6,163 bases of DNA from Planctomycetota bacterium (GTDB lineage: Bacteria; Planctomycetota; SKW154), in assembly GCA_026418755.1 (NCBI GenBank), contig JAOAAR010000032.1, positions 1 through 6,163 on the forward strand, in the 5' to 3' direction. A program made the position numbers and the translations under genes. The notes beneath the pieces were generated by a model, which did no database searches, was not told where the DNA came from, and was given only the letters and a program-made list of their open reading frames with translations. This document shows, one piece after another, positions 1 to 6,143 of this stretch. Position 1 is the stretch's first letter; every line of letters starts with the position of its first letter.

Positions 1-700
1 TCGGCTGGAACGCCTGGAAGAGCCCAAGCAAATCATGAACAATTAAAAGTTGTCCGTCAAGATTTGGTCCAGCGCCGATACCAAAAATGAGGACATCGCA
101 CTCACGCTTAATCAGTTGCGCAACGGGAGTCGGAACGCATTCAAGTAGAATTCCTTTCACACCTGCCTCAACAAGTGCTTTCGCATCGTCCAGCAGTAAC
201 TTCGCACTTTCAACACTCGTTCCCTGAACTCTGAATCCGCCTAGCATTGCCGAAGATTGCGGAGTCAATCCGATATGTCCAATCACAGGAATGCCGGCGT
301 CAACAATCGCCCGCACTTTGTCAGCAATCCGGGTGCCCCCTTCAAGTTTGATTGCATCGCAGCCTGCCTCCTTCAGGAACCTCCCTGCGTTCCATACGGC
401 GTCTGCTGGGCTGATATGGTATGACATGAAGGGCATATCACCGACGAGATAAACGCTTGGTGCGGCTTTTCGAACCGCCTTCGTATGCTCGATTAGAGTG
501 TCCATCTTAATAGGCAATGTGCTTTCATTTCCATAGACAACCATACTCGCCGAATCGCCGACGAGTATCATATCAATTCCGGCTTGTTCCATTACAAGCG
601 CGGTTGGATAGTCGTAACAAGTAAGCCACGAAATCGGTACCCCTTCCTCGCGCATTTTGTAAAGAGTTAAGATTGTCACTTTTTTTCTCTTTGAAGCCAT
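1..700 (-). CDS. panB: 3-methyl-2-oxobutanoate hydroxymethyltransferase (ketopantoate hydroxymethyltransferase), 3' end cut by window
   Basis: Cytosolic enzyme of pantothenate (coenzyme A precursor) synthesis. It transfers a hydroxymethyl group from 5,10-methylene-tetrahydrofolate to 2-oxoisovalerate, giving ketopantoate. I translated 233 residues by hand from the ATG at 700; the frame stays open to base 1. Family motifs appear in order: LTCYDYPTA (26-34), VGDSASMVVYG (47-57), GDMPF (87-91), KLEGG (118-122), GHIGLTPQS (141-149), LLECVP (185-190) and GIGAGPNLDGQ (207-217). Asp49, Asp88 and Glu120 correspond to the Mg-binding acids, and Glu187 to the catalytic glutamate known from E. coli PanB. 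The enzyme is usually about 260-280 residues, so roughly 30-45 C-terminal residues lie outside. GDSASM replaces the common GDSLGM, a small variation next to a metal ligand. The start is supported by an AAGGAGG Shine-Dalgarno 8 bases upstream. It lies 195 bases after speD on the same strand and probably has its own promoter. Identification is firm. Confidence 0.96.
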   Translation of the reverse strand, partial: MASKRKKVTILTLYKMREEGVPISWLTCYDYPTALVMEQAGIDMILVGDSASMVVYGNESTLPIKMDTLIEHTKAVRKAAPSVYLVGDMPFMSYHISPADAVWNAGRFLKEAGCDAIKLEGGTRIADKVRAIVDAGIPVIGHIGLTPQSSAMLGGFRVQGTSVESAKLLLDDAKALVEAGVKGILLECVPTPVAQLIKRECDVLIFGIGAGPNLDGQLLIVHDLLGLFQAFQP

Positions 701-708
701 CTCTTTCG

Positions 709-715
709 CCTCCTT
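709..715 (-). promoter_or_regulatory. Shine-Dalgarno site of panB
   Basis: AAGGAGG on the minus strand, 8 bases before the panB ATG (698-700). It is a near-perfect anti-16S match at normal spacing and fixes the panB start. Confidence 0.85.
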
Positions 716-733
716 AAATCTGGTTAAGGATCT

Positions 734-762
734 ATTGTAAGAAAACATGGCAGACATGCCAG
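734..762 (-). promoter_or_regulatory. Candidate sigma70-type promoter for panB
   Basis: On the minus strand, CTGGCA (757-762, four of six matches to TTGACA) is followed after 17 bases by TACAAT (734-739, five of six matches to TATAAT). The predicted transcript start would leave a leader of about 27 bases carrying the AAGGAGG site. A small inverted repeat, TGGCA-GACA-TGCCA (748-761), overlaps the -35 element and spacer and could be an operator, though 5-base arms are easily found by chance. This reading only holds if the host is a bacterium; I see no convincing archaeal BRE/TATA pair here. Confidence 0.35.
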
Positions 763-867
763 AAAAAAGAGGAATACGATTTTACATTCGGACGGTGGGG
801 ACGCTAGGGAAACACAAAACAGAAACCTACCCTGCGGCTCTATCTCGCCGTATGAGACAAGATCTGT

Positions 868-886
868 AAACGCGCGACGCGCGTTT
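868..886 (-). terminator. GC-rich perfect palindrome after speD, possible terminator
   Basis: AAACGCGCG and CGCGCGTTT flank a single central base (877), a perfect 9-base inverted repeat. As RNA it would fold with an 8-bp stem and a 3-base loop, starting about 9 bases after the speD stop codon. On the minus strand the stem ends in UUU and then ACAG, so the U-tract is short for an intrinsic terminator. It may end the bpsA-speD transcript or stabilise its 3' end. A protein-binding site is the other reading. The rest of the 195-base gap (701-895) holds the panB promoter candidate and no small gene that I can support. Confidence 0.45.
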
Positions 887-895
887 TGTGATGAG

Positions 896-1273
896 TCAGT
901 AATTGTGAGCGAAAGTCCACACTCGATGCTCGACCTTAACCGCCTTGAGGCGCTCTTTGCAAAGTTTGAGCCCTACGCTGACATCCGACTCTTCTCTGCA
1001 GGTAACAATCTCAAGATCAGCAACGCCGCACTCGGGCCAGGTGTGAATCGAGATGTGCGACTCGGCGAGCAGGTAGACAAGTGAAACACCCTGGGGTTCA
1101 AAGCGGTGCGATACTCTTTGTAACACGCTCATCTTCACGGCAGAAGAGACCTCTTCAAGAATCTCTTTCAGTCTCTTCTCGTCGTTCAGGATAACAGGGT
1201 CGCAGCCGCTCAACTTCGCCGCTAGATGCTTCACCTTCACGCACCTTGTACTCTGTTGAACACATCCGCCCAT
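896..1273 (-). CDS. speD: S-adenosylmethionine decarboxylase proenzyme (pyruvoyl-dependent, short prokaryotic type)
   Basis: Decarboxylates S-adenosylmethionine to decarboxylated SAM, the aminopropyl donor for polyamine synthesis. The signature AESHISIHTWPE is present. The proenzyme should cut itself before Ser72 (numbered from the ATG at 1273), which becomes the pyruvoyl group. His77 and Cys92 follow at +5 and +20, the same spacing as Ser63, His68 and Cys83 of the Thermotoga maritima enzyme, where they act in processing and catalysis. Upstream FEPQGVS matches the family. The product of 125 residues is normal for the class 1B enzyme. An in-frame ATG at 1285 would add four residues (MEVR). I prefer 1273 because GGAGGTGA lies just before it, while the 1285 ATG has no Shine-Dalgarno at useful spacing. 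It follows bpsA by 28 bases, so the two are surely co-transcribed, and it supplies the substrate of BpsA. Confidence 0.95.
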   Translation of the reverse strand: MGGCVQQSTRCVKVKHLAAKLSGCDPVILNDEKRLKEILEEVSSAVKMSVLQRVSHRFEPQGVSLVYLLAESHISIHTWPECGVADLEIVTCREESDVSVGLKLCKERLKAVKVEHRVWTFAHNY

Positions 1274-1275
1274 CC

Positions 1276-1283
1276 TCACCTCC
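1276..1283 (-). promoter_or_regulatory. Shine-Dalgarno site that decides the speD start
   Basis: GGAGGTGA on the minus strand, with 5 bases between GGAGG and the ATG at 1271-1273. It overlaps the alternative ATG at 1283-1285, which argues against that upstream start. Confidence 0.75.
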
Positions 1284-1301
1284 ATCTCTTATCTCTAATC
1301 C

Positions 1302-2375
1302 TCACCTGTATCTTTTTGCATCCCCATCATAGTCAGATATGTTACCCTTAAAAATTCCCTTAATCAAGGGTTTTGTTGAATTCGTCGTTTTTAATCTCAC
1401 GAGGTCGCTCACATACCATACTCTTGACGGTGGATAAAACGGGTCGTAAAAGTCAGGTACCTCAATGTGCTTTAACTCTGTCCGCACAGGTGGATATTCG
1501 CTGAACTTCGTAAGCCACGCACTCACCACAAGCCCCATCTCTGCAAAATTTTTCCCTAACTGTACGATTCCGAGGGGAGGACAGGCTGTCGTCGAGACTC
1601 CACAGTATCCAACCTTGCCAACTTCTTTCTTTAAGAACTGGACGCCTCTGGACACAAAGAGTGTAATACCGTCAACTGTGTCAGGTGGTTCCGTCACAAA
1701 TGTATCAAACTTCCCGCAAACCTCAGGAGGTATATCCAATCGAAAATCACTTTGCATAACATCTACTCCAAGTCCCATTTTCCGTGAATATTCGCTGATG
1801 ACTCCTAGTACCTGCTCGTCGATGTCAACTGCAAGCACGCGCTTTGGCTCTCCTGTCATCCCGAAAATGAGTGACAGCAAGTCATCGTCCCCGACTGTTA
1901 CGACCGACTTCCCGCTCAAATCTCCCCGCTGTGCTACATACAGTGCTTTATATACAGATGCCTCAGGCAGGAGCGGTGCTTGGTCGAAGTTGTCCTTCGG
2001 AATCACCTCTGTATAAATCCTCCTCATCTCATCCAGAATCTCTTTGAACCTCGGAGGTAGACTCAGCCCGTATTTTCCCGAATCAACACTCAATCCTTTA
2101 TCCAGAATCTTTACCCCTAACTCTTCAACCAATTTTTCCCCTTTTCTGCTGAAAAAGATTTTCCCCTCTTCATCTGTCTCAACATATCCCTCATTATGTA
2201 ATGCCTCGAACAGTCCCATCATCACCCGAATATACTCATCAGAGCGTCGAATCAACTCCCACAAATCTGCGCCTCTGTGCTGAAGCAACAGCCCCAGAAA
2301 TCGTACAAACGACTCGAAGGAGACAGGATACCCTCTCATCTCCTCTGCCTTTTTAAGCAGGCTCTCTAATTCCAT
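1302..2375 (-). CDS. bpsA: N4-bis(aminopropyl)spermidine synthase (branched-chain polyamine synthase, DUF43 family)
   Basis: Aminopropyltransferase that adds aminopropyl groups from decarboxylated SAM to the N4 of spermidine, giving branched polyamines that protect nucleic acids at high temperature. Numbered from the upstream TTG at 2411, residues 25-105 look like a winged-helix N-terminal domain. A Rossmann-type transferase domain follows with RGDLSGKSVVTVGDDDLLS (162-180), AVDIDE (194-199) and KFDTFVTEPPDTVDGI (234-249). GDDD is the active-site motif of the Thermococcus kodakarensis enzyme. I chose the ATG at 2375 (357 residues): it has AAGGGAG 6 bases upstream, its N-terminus lines up in length with the Thermococcus protein as I remember it, and a promoter candidate would put the transcript start near 2405, past the TTG/ATG at 2411/2408. 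An ATG at 2393 is another option. Oddities: EPPD where I recall DPPE, and no CxxC between the two domains. The C-terminal tail after about residue 342 is basic. SpeD, encoded next, makes its co-substrate. Confidence 0.88.
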   Translation of the reverse strand: MELESLLKKAEEMRGYPVSFESFVRFLGLLLQHRGADLWELIRRSDEYIRVMMGLFEALHNEGYVETDEEGKIFFSRKGEKLVEELGVKILDKGLSVDSGKYGLSLPPRFKEILDEMRRIYTEVIPKDNFDQAPLLPEASVYKALYVAQRGDLSGKSVVTVGDDDLLSLIFGMTGEPKRVLAVDIDEQVLGVISEYSRKMGLGVDVMQSDFRLDIPPEVCGKFDTFVTEPPDTVDGITLFVSRGVQFLKKEVGKVGYCGVSTTACPPLGIVQLGKNFAEMGLVVSAWLTKFSEYPPVRTELKHIEVPDFYDPFYPPSRVWYVSDLVRLKTTNSTKPLIKGIFKGNISDYDGDAKRYR

Positions 2376-2381
2376 CTCAGA

Positions 2382-2388
2382 CTCCCTT
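2382..2388 (-). promoter_or_regulatory. Shine-Dalgarno-like site supporting the bpsA start at 2375
   Basis: AAGGGAG on the minus strand, 6 bases before the ATG at 2373-2375. The upstream TTG (2411) and ATG (2408) have only a weak GGA nearby. Confidence 0.5.
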
Positions 2389-2411
2389 ACCATCAATGAC
2401 CGTTTCATCAA

Positions 2412-2439
2412 ATACTATCCGCATCAAAATTGTCGTCAA
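2412..2439 (-). promoter_or_regulatory. Candidate promoter of the bpsA-speD operon
   Basis: On the minus strand, TTGACG (2434-2439, five of six matches to TTGACA) is followed after 16 bases by TAGTAT (2412-2417, four of six matches to TATAAT). It lies in the AT-rich 142-base gap between the carB stop and the preferred bpsA start. It would give bpsA-speD transcription independent of carAB and a leader of about 30 bases. If the host is an archaeon this is not the promoter; the AT-rich stretch around 2455-2470 would then be the place to look for a TATA box. Confidence 0.4.
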
Positions 2440-2517
2440 GTCAATTTCAAAAAAGTTTGATAAATTTGCATTATTATCTTCAAACACGAGTGCTTTGCAA
2501 CGGGCAAAAATCTTATT

Positions 2518-5500
2518 CTATCCGCAGTAGTGTGACCAGTCGTAAGCCGGCAACTGTTCCAGTTTCTCGCTTATAAGCGCCATTAGAAACAGCCTCGCCT
2601 GTTTCGGATTCGTCATAACAGGCACTGACAAATCTGATGCTTGTCTTCTCCATTTGTAGCCCTCTTCTAACGATGCAGGCGAAGCATCTGGTGGAAGATG
2701 AATCATTACCGAAATCTCTCCTTTTAGCAGCGCATTCTCCACATCCTCATACTCCAGTCTTTTAACCTCACAACCGTGATATTTTAGGAAATGGTAAAGC
2801 GGTTCAGGTGCATACAATTTGACACTTCTCTTTTGATTGAGGAGGGTGAGCACTTCAAGGAAACGGAACCGTTCCTTCTCGATAGTGATATCTATAAACA
2901 GTCCTTTCACTTCTTGCGGAAAACCTGTTGCTCGGAGTGCTTTTAAAAACGCTTCCTCAACAGTTTCTCCAAAACAAGCGACTTCTCCTGTTGAAGCCAT
3001 TTCTACTCCTACTACTGGGTCAGCCCCTTTCAACCTTTCGAATGAGAACTGTGCTGCTTTAACCGCGACATACTCAACCTCCAGTTTTCGCGTGCGTTCA
3101 ACGGGATATCCCATTATCGCTTCCACCGCCAGAGTGGCAAAATTGCGGTTATACACTTTCGACACGAACGGAAATGTGCGTGACGCTCTCAAATTCAATT
3201 CGATGATTTTTATGCGGTTCTCCTTCGCAATGAACTGAATATTGAAAGGTCCGCTTATCTTCAGCCTTTCGGCGATTCGCTGGGCTATCACTTTGATTCT
3301 TCTCTGCGTCTCTACATATATCCGCTGCGCTGGCAGTATAATCGTTGCGTCTCCTGAATGGACACCAGCATCTTCAATATGCTCACTAATGGCGTACAGT
3401 TTTATTTCTCCGTTCTGTGCTACGCCATCGAACTCAATCTCCTTTGCTCCCTCAATGAACTTTGAAACTACTACAGGGTGCTCCGGCGATATGTCTGCTG
3501 CTCCCTTGATAAACTTCTCTAGTTGCTTGTCATCATATGCGAGCCGCATAGATGCGCCGCTTAAGACATAACTCGGGCGCACAAGGACAGGATAACCTAC
3601 GCTTCGCGCAAACGCTAACGCATCCTTCAAATCTGTTGCTTCTGTCCACTCAGGCTGCTCAACTTTCAACTCGTCGAGAAGGCTCGAAAACTTTTTCCTG
3701 TTCTCCGCACTGTCTATCGAGTCTGCCCCTGTTCCCAAAATTCTTACTCCTGCTTTGTGGAGTGGAAGCGCGAGCGAGTTTGGTATCTGCCCTCCCATAC
3801 TCACAACCACGCCGAGGGGTGACTCGAACTCGCAAACATCTAATACCCGTTCCAGACTCAATTCGTCGAAATAGAGCGCATCGCATTCGTCGTAATCTGT
3901 AGAGACAGTCTCCGGATTACAGTTGAGCATAATCGCACGGTAGCCCAATTGGCGCAGTTTCCGCACACACTCAACACAGCACCAGTCGAACTCAACAGAC
4001 GAGCCTATTCTGTAGTGTCCCGAGCCTATAACAAGAACGCTCTTTCTCTTATCTAGACTCGTTCTCTCAATATCGTCAGCGGACGCGTTATATGTGAAAT
4101 ATAGGTAATTCGTCTGTGCTGGATATTCTGCGGCAAGTGTATCTATCTGCTTCACGTAGGGCTCTATTCCACATCTTTTGCGCAGACTCCGAATTTCTGC
4201 CTCCGTTTTTCCTACAAAAGTGGCGAGTTGCAAATCAGAAAAACCAAGCCTCTTGGCTTCAGCGATTCTTTCAGTGGTTAATCCTTCACTTTTTATCTTC
4301 TTCTCTGTCTCGAAAATTCTCCGTAATCTTTCGATGAAAAACGGCGCGATACCTGTCAACTCAAAAATTCTCTCGGTTGAGTACCCTTCTCGAAAAGCCG
4401 CACCTATGGCGAATACTCTCTCAGGAGTCGGGTTTTTAAGTGCATCATCGAGATTCTCAAACTTTCGAGTCGTCTCAAAGCCAAGCCGTGTTGCTTCTGT
4501 CATTCTGAGCGCTTTCTGGAATGCTTCCTCAAACACACGTCCTATAGCCATCACTTCACCGACGGATTTCATCTCAGTGCCGATGTGATTATCCACATAA
4601 GAGAATTTTTTCATATCCCACCGTGGTATTTTCACTACGCAGTAGTCGAGGGCGGGCTCAAAACACGCGCTTGTCACCCCTGTTATTTTGTTTCGCAACT
4701 GAATCAAAGAATCTCCGAGTGCGAGATGGGCTGCTACATAAGCAATCGGATAACCTGTTGCTTTCGATGCAAGGGCGCTTGAACGCGAGAGCCTTGCGTT
4801 CACCTCAATCACATAAAACTTCTTTCCATTGTGGGAGAGTGCAAACTGTATGTTGCACTCTCCTACGATTCCAAGCCTCCGCACGACTTTTATTGAGACC
4901 TCTCTTAATGTATGGTATTCCTCGTTTGTGAGGGTCTGTGAAGGAGCCACAACGATGGATTCTCCGGTATGGATTCCCATCGGGTCAAAGTTTTCCATAT
5001 TACATATAATCAGGCAGTTGTCGTAAGAGTCACGCATAACTTCATATTCGACTTCACGCCAGCCTCCAAGGTATGGCTCAATCAAAACCTGCTCTGTTGC
5101 TCTGAAAGCGCTCTTCAAAATCGGAAGAAGTTCTTTCTCACTGTGAGCCACTCCGCTACCACGCCCCCCCAGGGCGTATCCTGCTCGCACCATCACCGGA
5201 TAACCAATCTTTGCTGCTATCTTAACTCCATCTTCTACTCTCCTTGCTGTTGCCCCTTCAGGAGTAGGCACTCCCATCTCGCGCAACTTCTGCGCAAACC
5301 GCTCCCTGTCCTCAGTGTCCTTGATTGTCTCAACTGGTGTTCCTAATACTCTTACATTATACTTGTCCAGAACACCTGCGGATGCTAACGCTACTGCGCA
5401 GTTTAGGGCAGTCTGTCCGCCAAACGACGCTGCAAGCGAATCAGGCTTTTCTCTTTCGATGACTTTCTTTACAAATTGCAAATCCACAGGCAGGAAGTAA

Positions 5501-5685
5501 ACCTTATTGGCAAAGCCCGAATCTGTCTGCACAGTCGCTATGTTCGGATTCACCAGAACAACCTCAATTCCTTTTTCCTTGAATGCTTTAATTGCCTGCG
5601 AGCCCGAGTAGTCAAATTCTCCGGCTTCGCCTATCTTTATTGCCCCACTGCCTAACACTAAGACTTTCTTCACTTCCTGTTTCAT
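2518..5685 (-). CDS. carB: Carbamoyl-phosphate synthase large subunit
   Basis: Makes carbamoyl phosphate from bicarbonate, two ATP and ammonia channelled from CarA, for pyrimidine and arginine synthesis. The 1055 residues are full length. N-terminal synthetase half (about 1-400): FDYSGSQ (25-31), FGGQTALNC (88-96), VRAGYALGGRGSG (166-178), and metal ligands Gln280, Glu294, Asn296. An oligomerisation region spans about 400-545. The second half (about 546-930) has EFDW (565-568), SMGGQ (629-633), VRPSYVLSG (702-710) and ligands Gln817, Glu829, Asn831, matching E. coli 829/841/843. The C-terminal MGS-like domain (about 935-1045) is divergent: the usual ATxGT phosphate-binding motif reads APEPL (959-963). 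Motifs such as NPNIATVQT and EYEVMRD resemble the Bacteroidetes/archaea/CAD type rather than E. coli. The start overlaps the carA stop (ATGA, 5682-5685), with GAGG 5 bases upstream (5691-5694), so translation is coupled to carA. No clear terminator follows the stop. Confidence 0.98.
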   Translation of the reverse strand: MKQEVKKVLVLGSGAIKIGEAGEFDYSGSQAIKAFKEKGIEVVLVNPNIATVQTDSGFANKVYFLPVDLQFVKKVIEREKPDSLAASFGGQTALNCAVALASAGVLDKYNVRVLGTPVETIKDTEDRERFAQKLREMGVPTPEGATARRVEDGVKIAAKIGYPVMVRAGYALGGRGSGVAHSEKELLPILKSAFRATEQVLIEPYLGGWREVEYEVMRDSYDNCLIICNMENFDPMGIHTGESIVVAPSQTLTNEEYHTLREVSIKVVRRLGIVGECNIQFALSHNGKKFYVIEVNARLSRSSALASKATGYPIAYVAAHLALGDSLIQLRNKITGVTSACFEPALDYCVVKIPRWDMKKFSYVDNHIGTEMKSVGEVMAIGRVFEEAFQKALRMTEATRLGFETTRKFENLDDALKNPTPERVFAIGAAFREGYSTERIFELTGIAPFFIERLRRIFETEKKIKSEGLTTERIAEAKRLGFSDLQLATFVGKTEAEIRSLRKRCGIEPYVKQIDTLAAEYPAQTNYLYFTYNASADDIERTSLDKRKSVLVIGSGHYRIGSSVEFDWCCVECVRKLRQLGYRAIMLNCNPETVSTDYDECDALYFDELSLERVLDVCEFESPLGVVVSMGGQIPNSLALPLHKAGVRILGTGADSIDSAENRKKFSSLLDELKVEQPEWTEATDLKDALAFARSVGYPVLVRPSYVLSGASMRLAYDDKQLEKFIKGAADISPEHPVVVSKFIEGAKEIEFDGVAQNGEIKLYAISEHIEDAGVHSGDATIILPAQRIYVETQRRIKVIAQRIAERLKISGPFNIQFIAKENRIKIIELNLRASRTFPFVSKVYNRNFATLAVEAIMGYPVERTRKLEVEYVAVKAAQFSFERLKGADPVVGVEMASTGEVACFGETVEEAFLKALRATGFPQEVKGLFIDITIEKERFRFLEVLTLLNQKRSVKLYAPEPLYHFLKYHGCEVKRLEYEDVENALLKGEISVMIHLPPDASPASLEEGYKWRRQASDLSVPVMTNPKQARLFLMALISEKLEQLPAYDWSHYCG

Positions 5686-6143
5686 CTCATCCTCGCCAAT
5701 TCGAGAAACTTATCAAACAAGAACGCTGTGTCAGTCGGTCCTGGCGACGCTTCGGGATGGAATTGAACGCCAAAATACGGTAACTCGTGGTGCGCTACTC
5801 CCTCGACCGTCCCATCGTTCGCATTCCTGTAAGTCACTCTCCAGTTAGGAGGAAGGCTCTCTTCTGCCACCGCGAAGCCGTGGTTCTGGCTCGTGATATA
5901 ACCTTTCTGAGTCGTGCAATCAACGACAGGTTGGTTTGAAGACCTGTGACCGTAAGGGAGTTTATATGTTTTGAAGCCTGCCGCCAGTGCAAGCACCTGA
6001 CATCCAAGACAGATTCCAAAGATTGGCTTTTCGGATTTCAAAAGTTCCCGAAGGTTTTTAAGAAGCAGTTGGGGTTTTGCAGGGTCGCCAGGGCCGTTTG
6101 AAAGAAGTATGCCATCGCAATCGGAAGAAAGTGAAACTATATC
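5682..6143 (-). CDS. carA: Carbamoyl-phosphate synthase small subunit, C-terminal glutaminase part (5' end missing at contig edge)
   Basis: Hydrolyses glutamine and passes ammonia to CarB. The visible 153 genomic residues form most of a class I glutamine amidotransferase domain: LLSNGPGDP, IFGICLGCQ with the catalytic cysteine (codon 6009-6011), LPYGHRSSNQPV, YITSQNHGFAV, and FGVQFHPEASPGP with the catalytic His (5757-5759) and Glu (5751-5753). The CarA N-terminal domain and the start of the amidotransferase domain, about 200 residues or more of a usual 350-390, lie beyond the contig end. The frame stays open into 6144-6163, which is sequencing adapter, and the GTG at 6156-6158 with its peptide MYKRQ is therefore not a real start. 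The first genomic codon is GAT (6141-6143). The stop codon overlaps the carB ATG by 4 bases, marking a carAB operon. Confidence 0.97.
   Translation of the reverse strand, partial: DIVSLSSDCDGILLSNGPGDPAKPQLLLKNLRELLKSEKPIFGICLGCQVLALAAGFKTYKLPYGHRSSNQPVVDCTTQKGYITSQNHGFAVAEESLPPNWRVTYRNANDGTVEGVAHHELPYFGVQFHPEASPGPTDTAFLFDKFLELARMR

Noticed and set aside
1346..1370. Terminator-like hairpin on the minus strand (CCCTT-GATT-AAGGG followed by AATTTTT)
   Set aside because: It lies inside the bpsA coding sequence with only a 5-bp stem; it would cut off the end of bpsA and all of speD, and is explained by the KPLIKGIFKG codons.
2494..2508. Short inverted repeat after carB (TTTGC / GCAAA) as a terminator
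   Set aside because: The stem is only 5 bp and on the minus strand the T-run comes before it rather than after, so it does not support termination.
1465..5783. Several plus-strand open frames of 60-180 codons (for example 1465-2016, 2837-3238, 3552-3902, 4178-4588)
   Set aside because: They lie antisense inside bpsA, carB or carA, resemble no family I know, have serine-rich shadow composition, and overlap minus-strand frames with full catalytic motifs.
3659..6019. Minus-strand frames at 3659-3886 and 5834-6019
   Set aside because: They are out-of-frame shadows inside carB and carA, with no start signal or recognisable motif.
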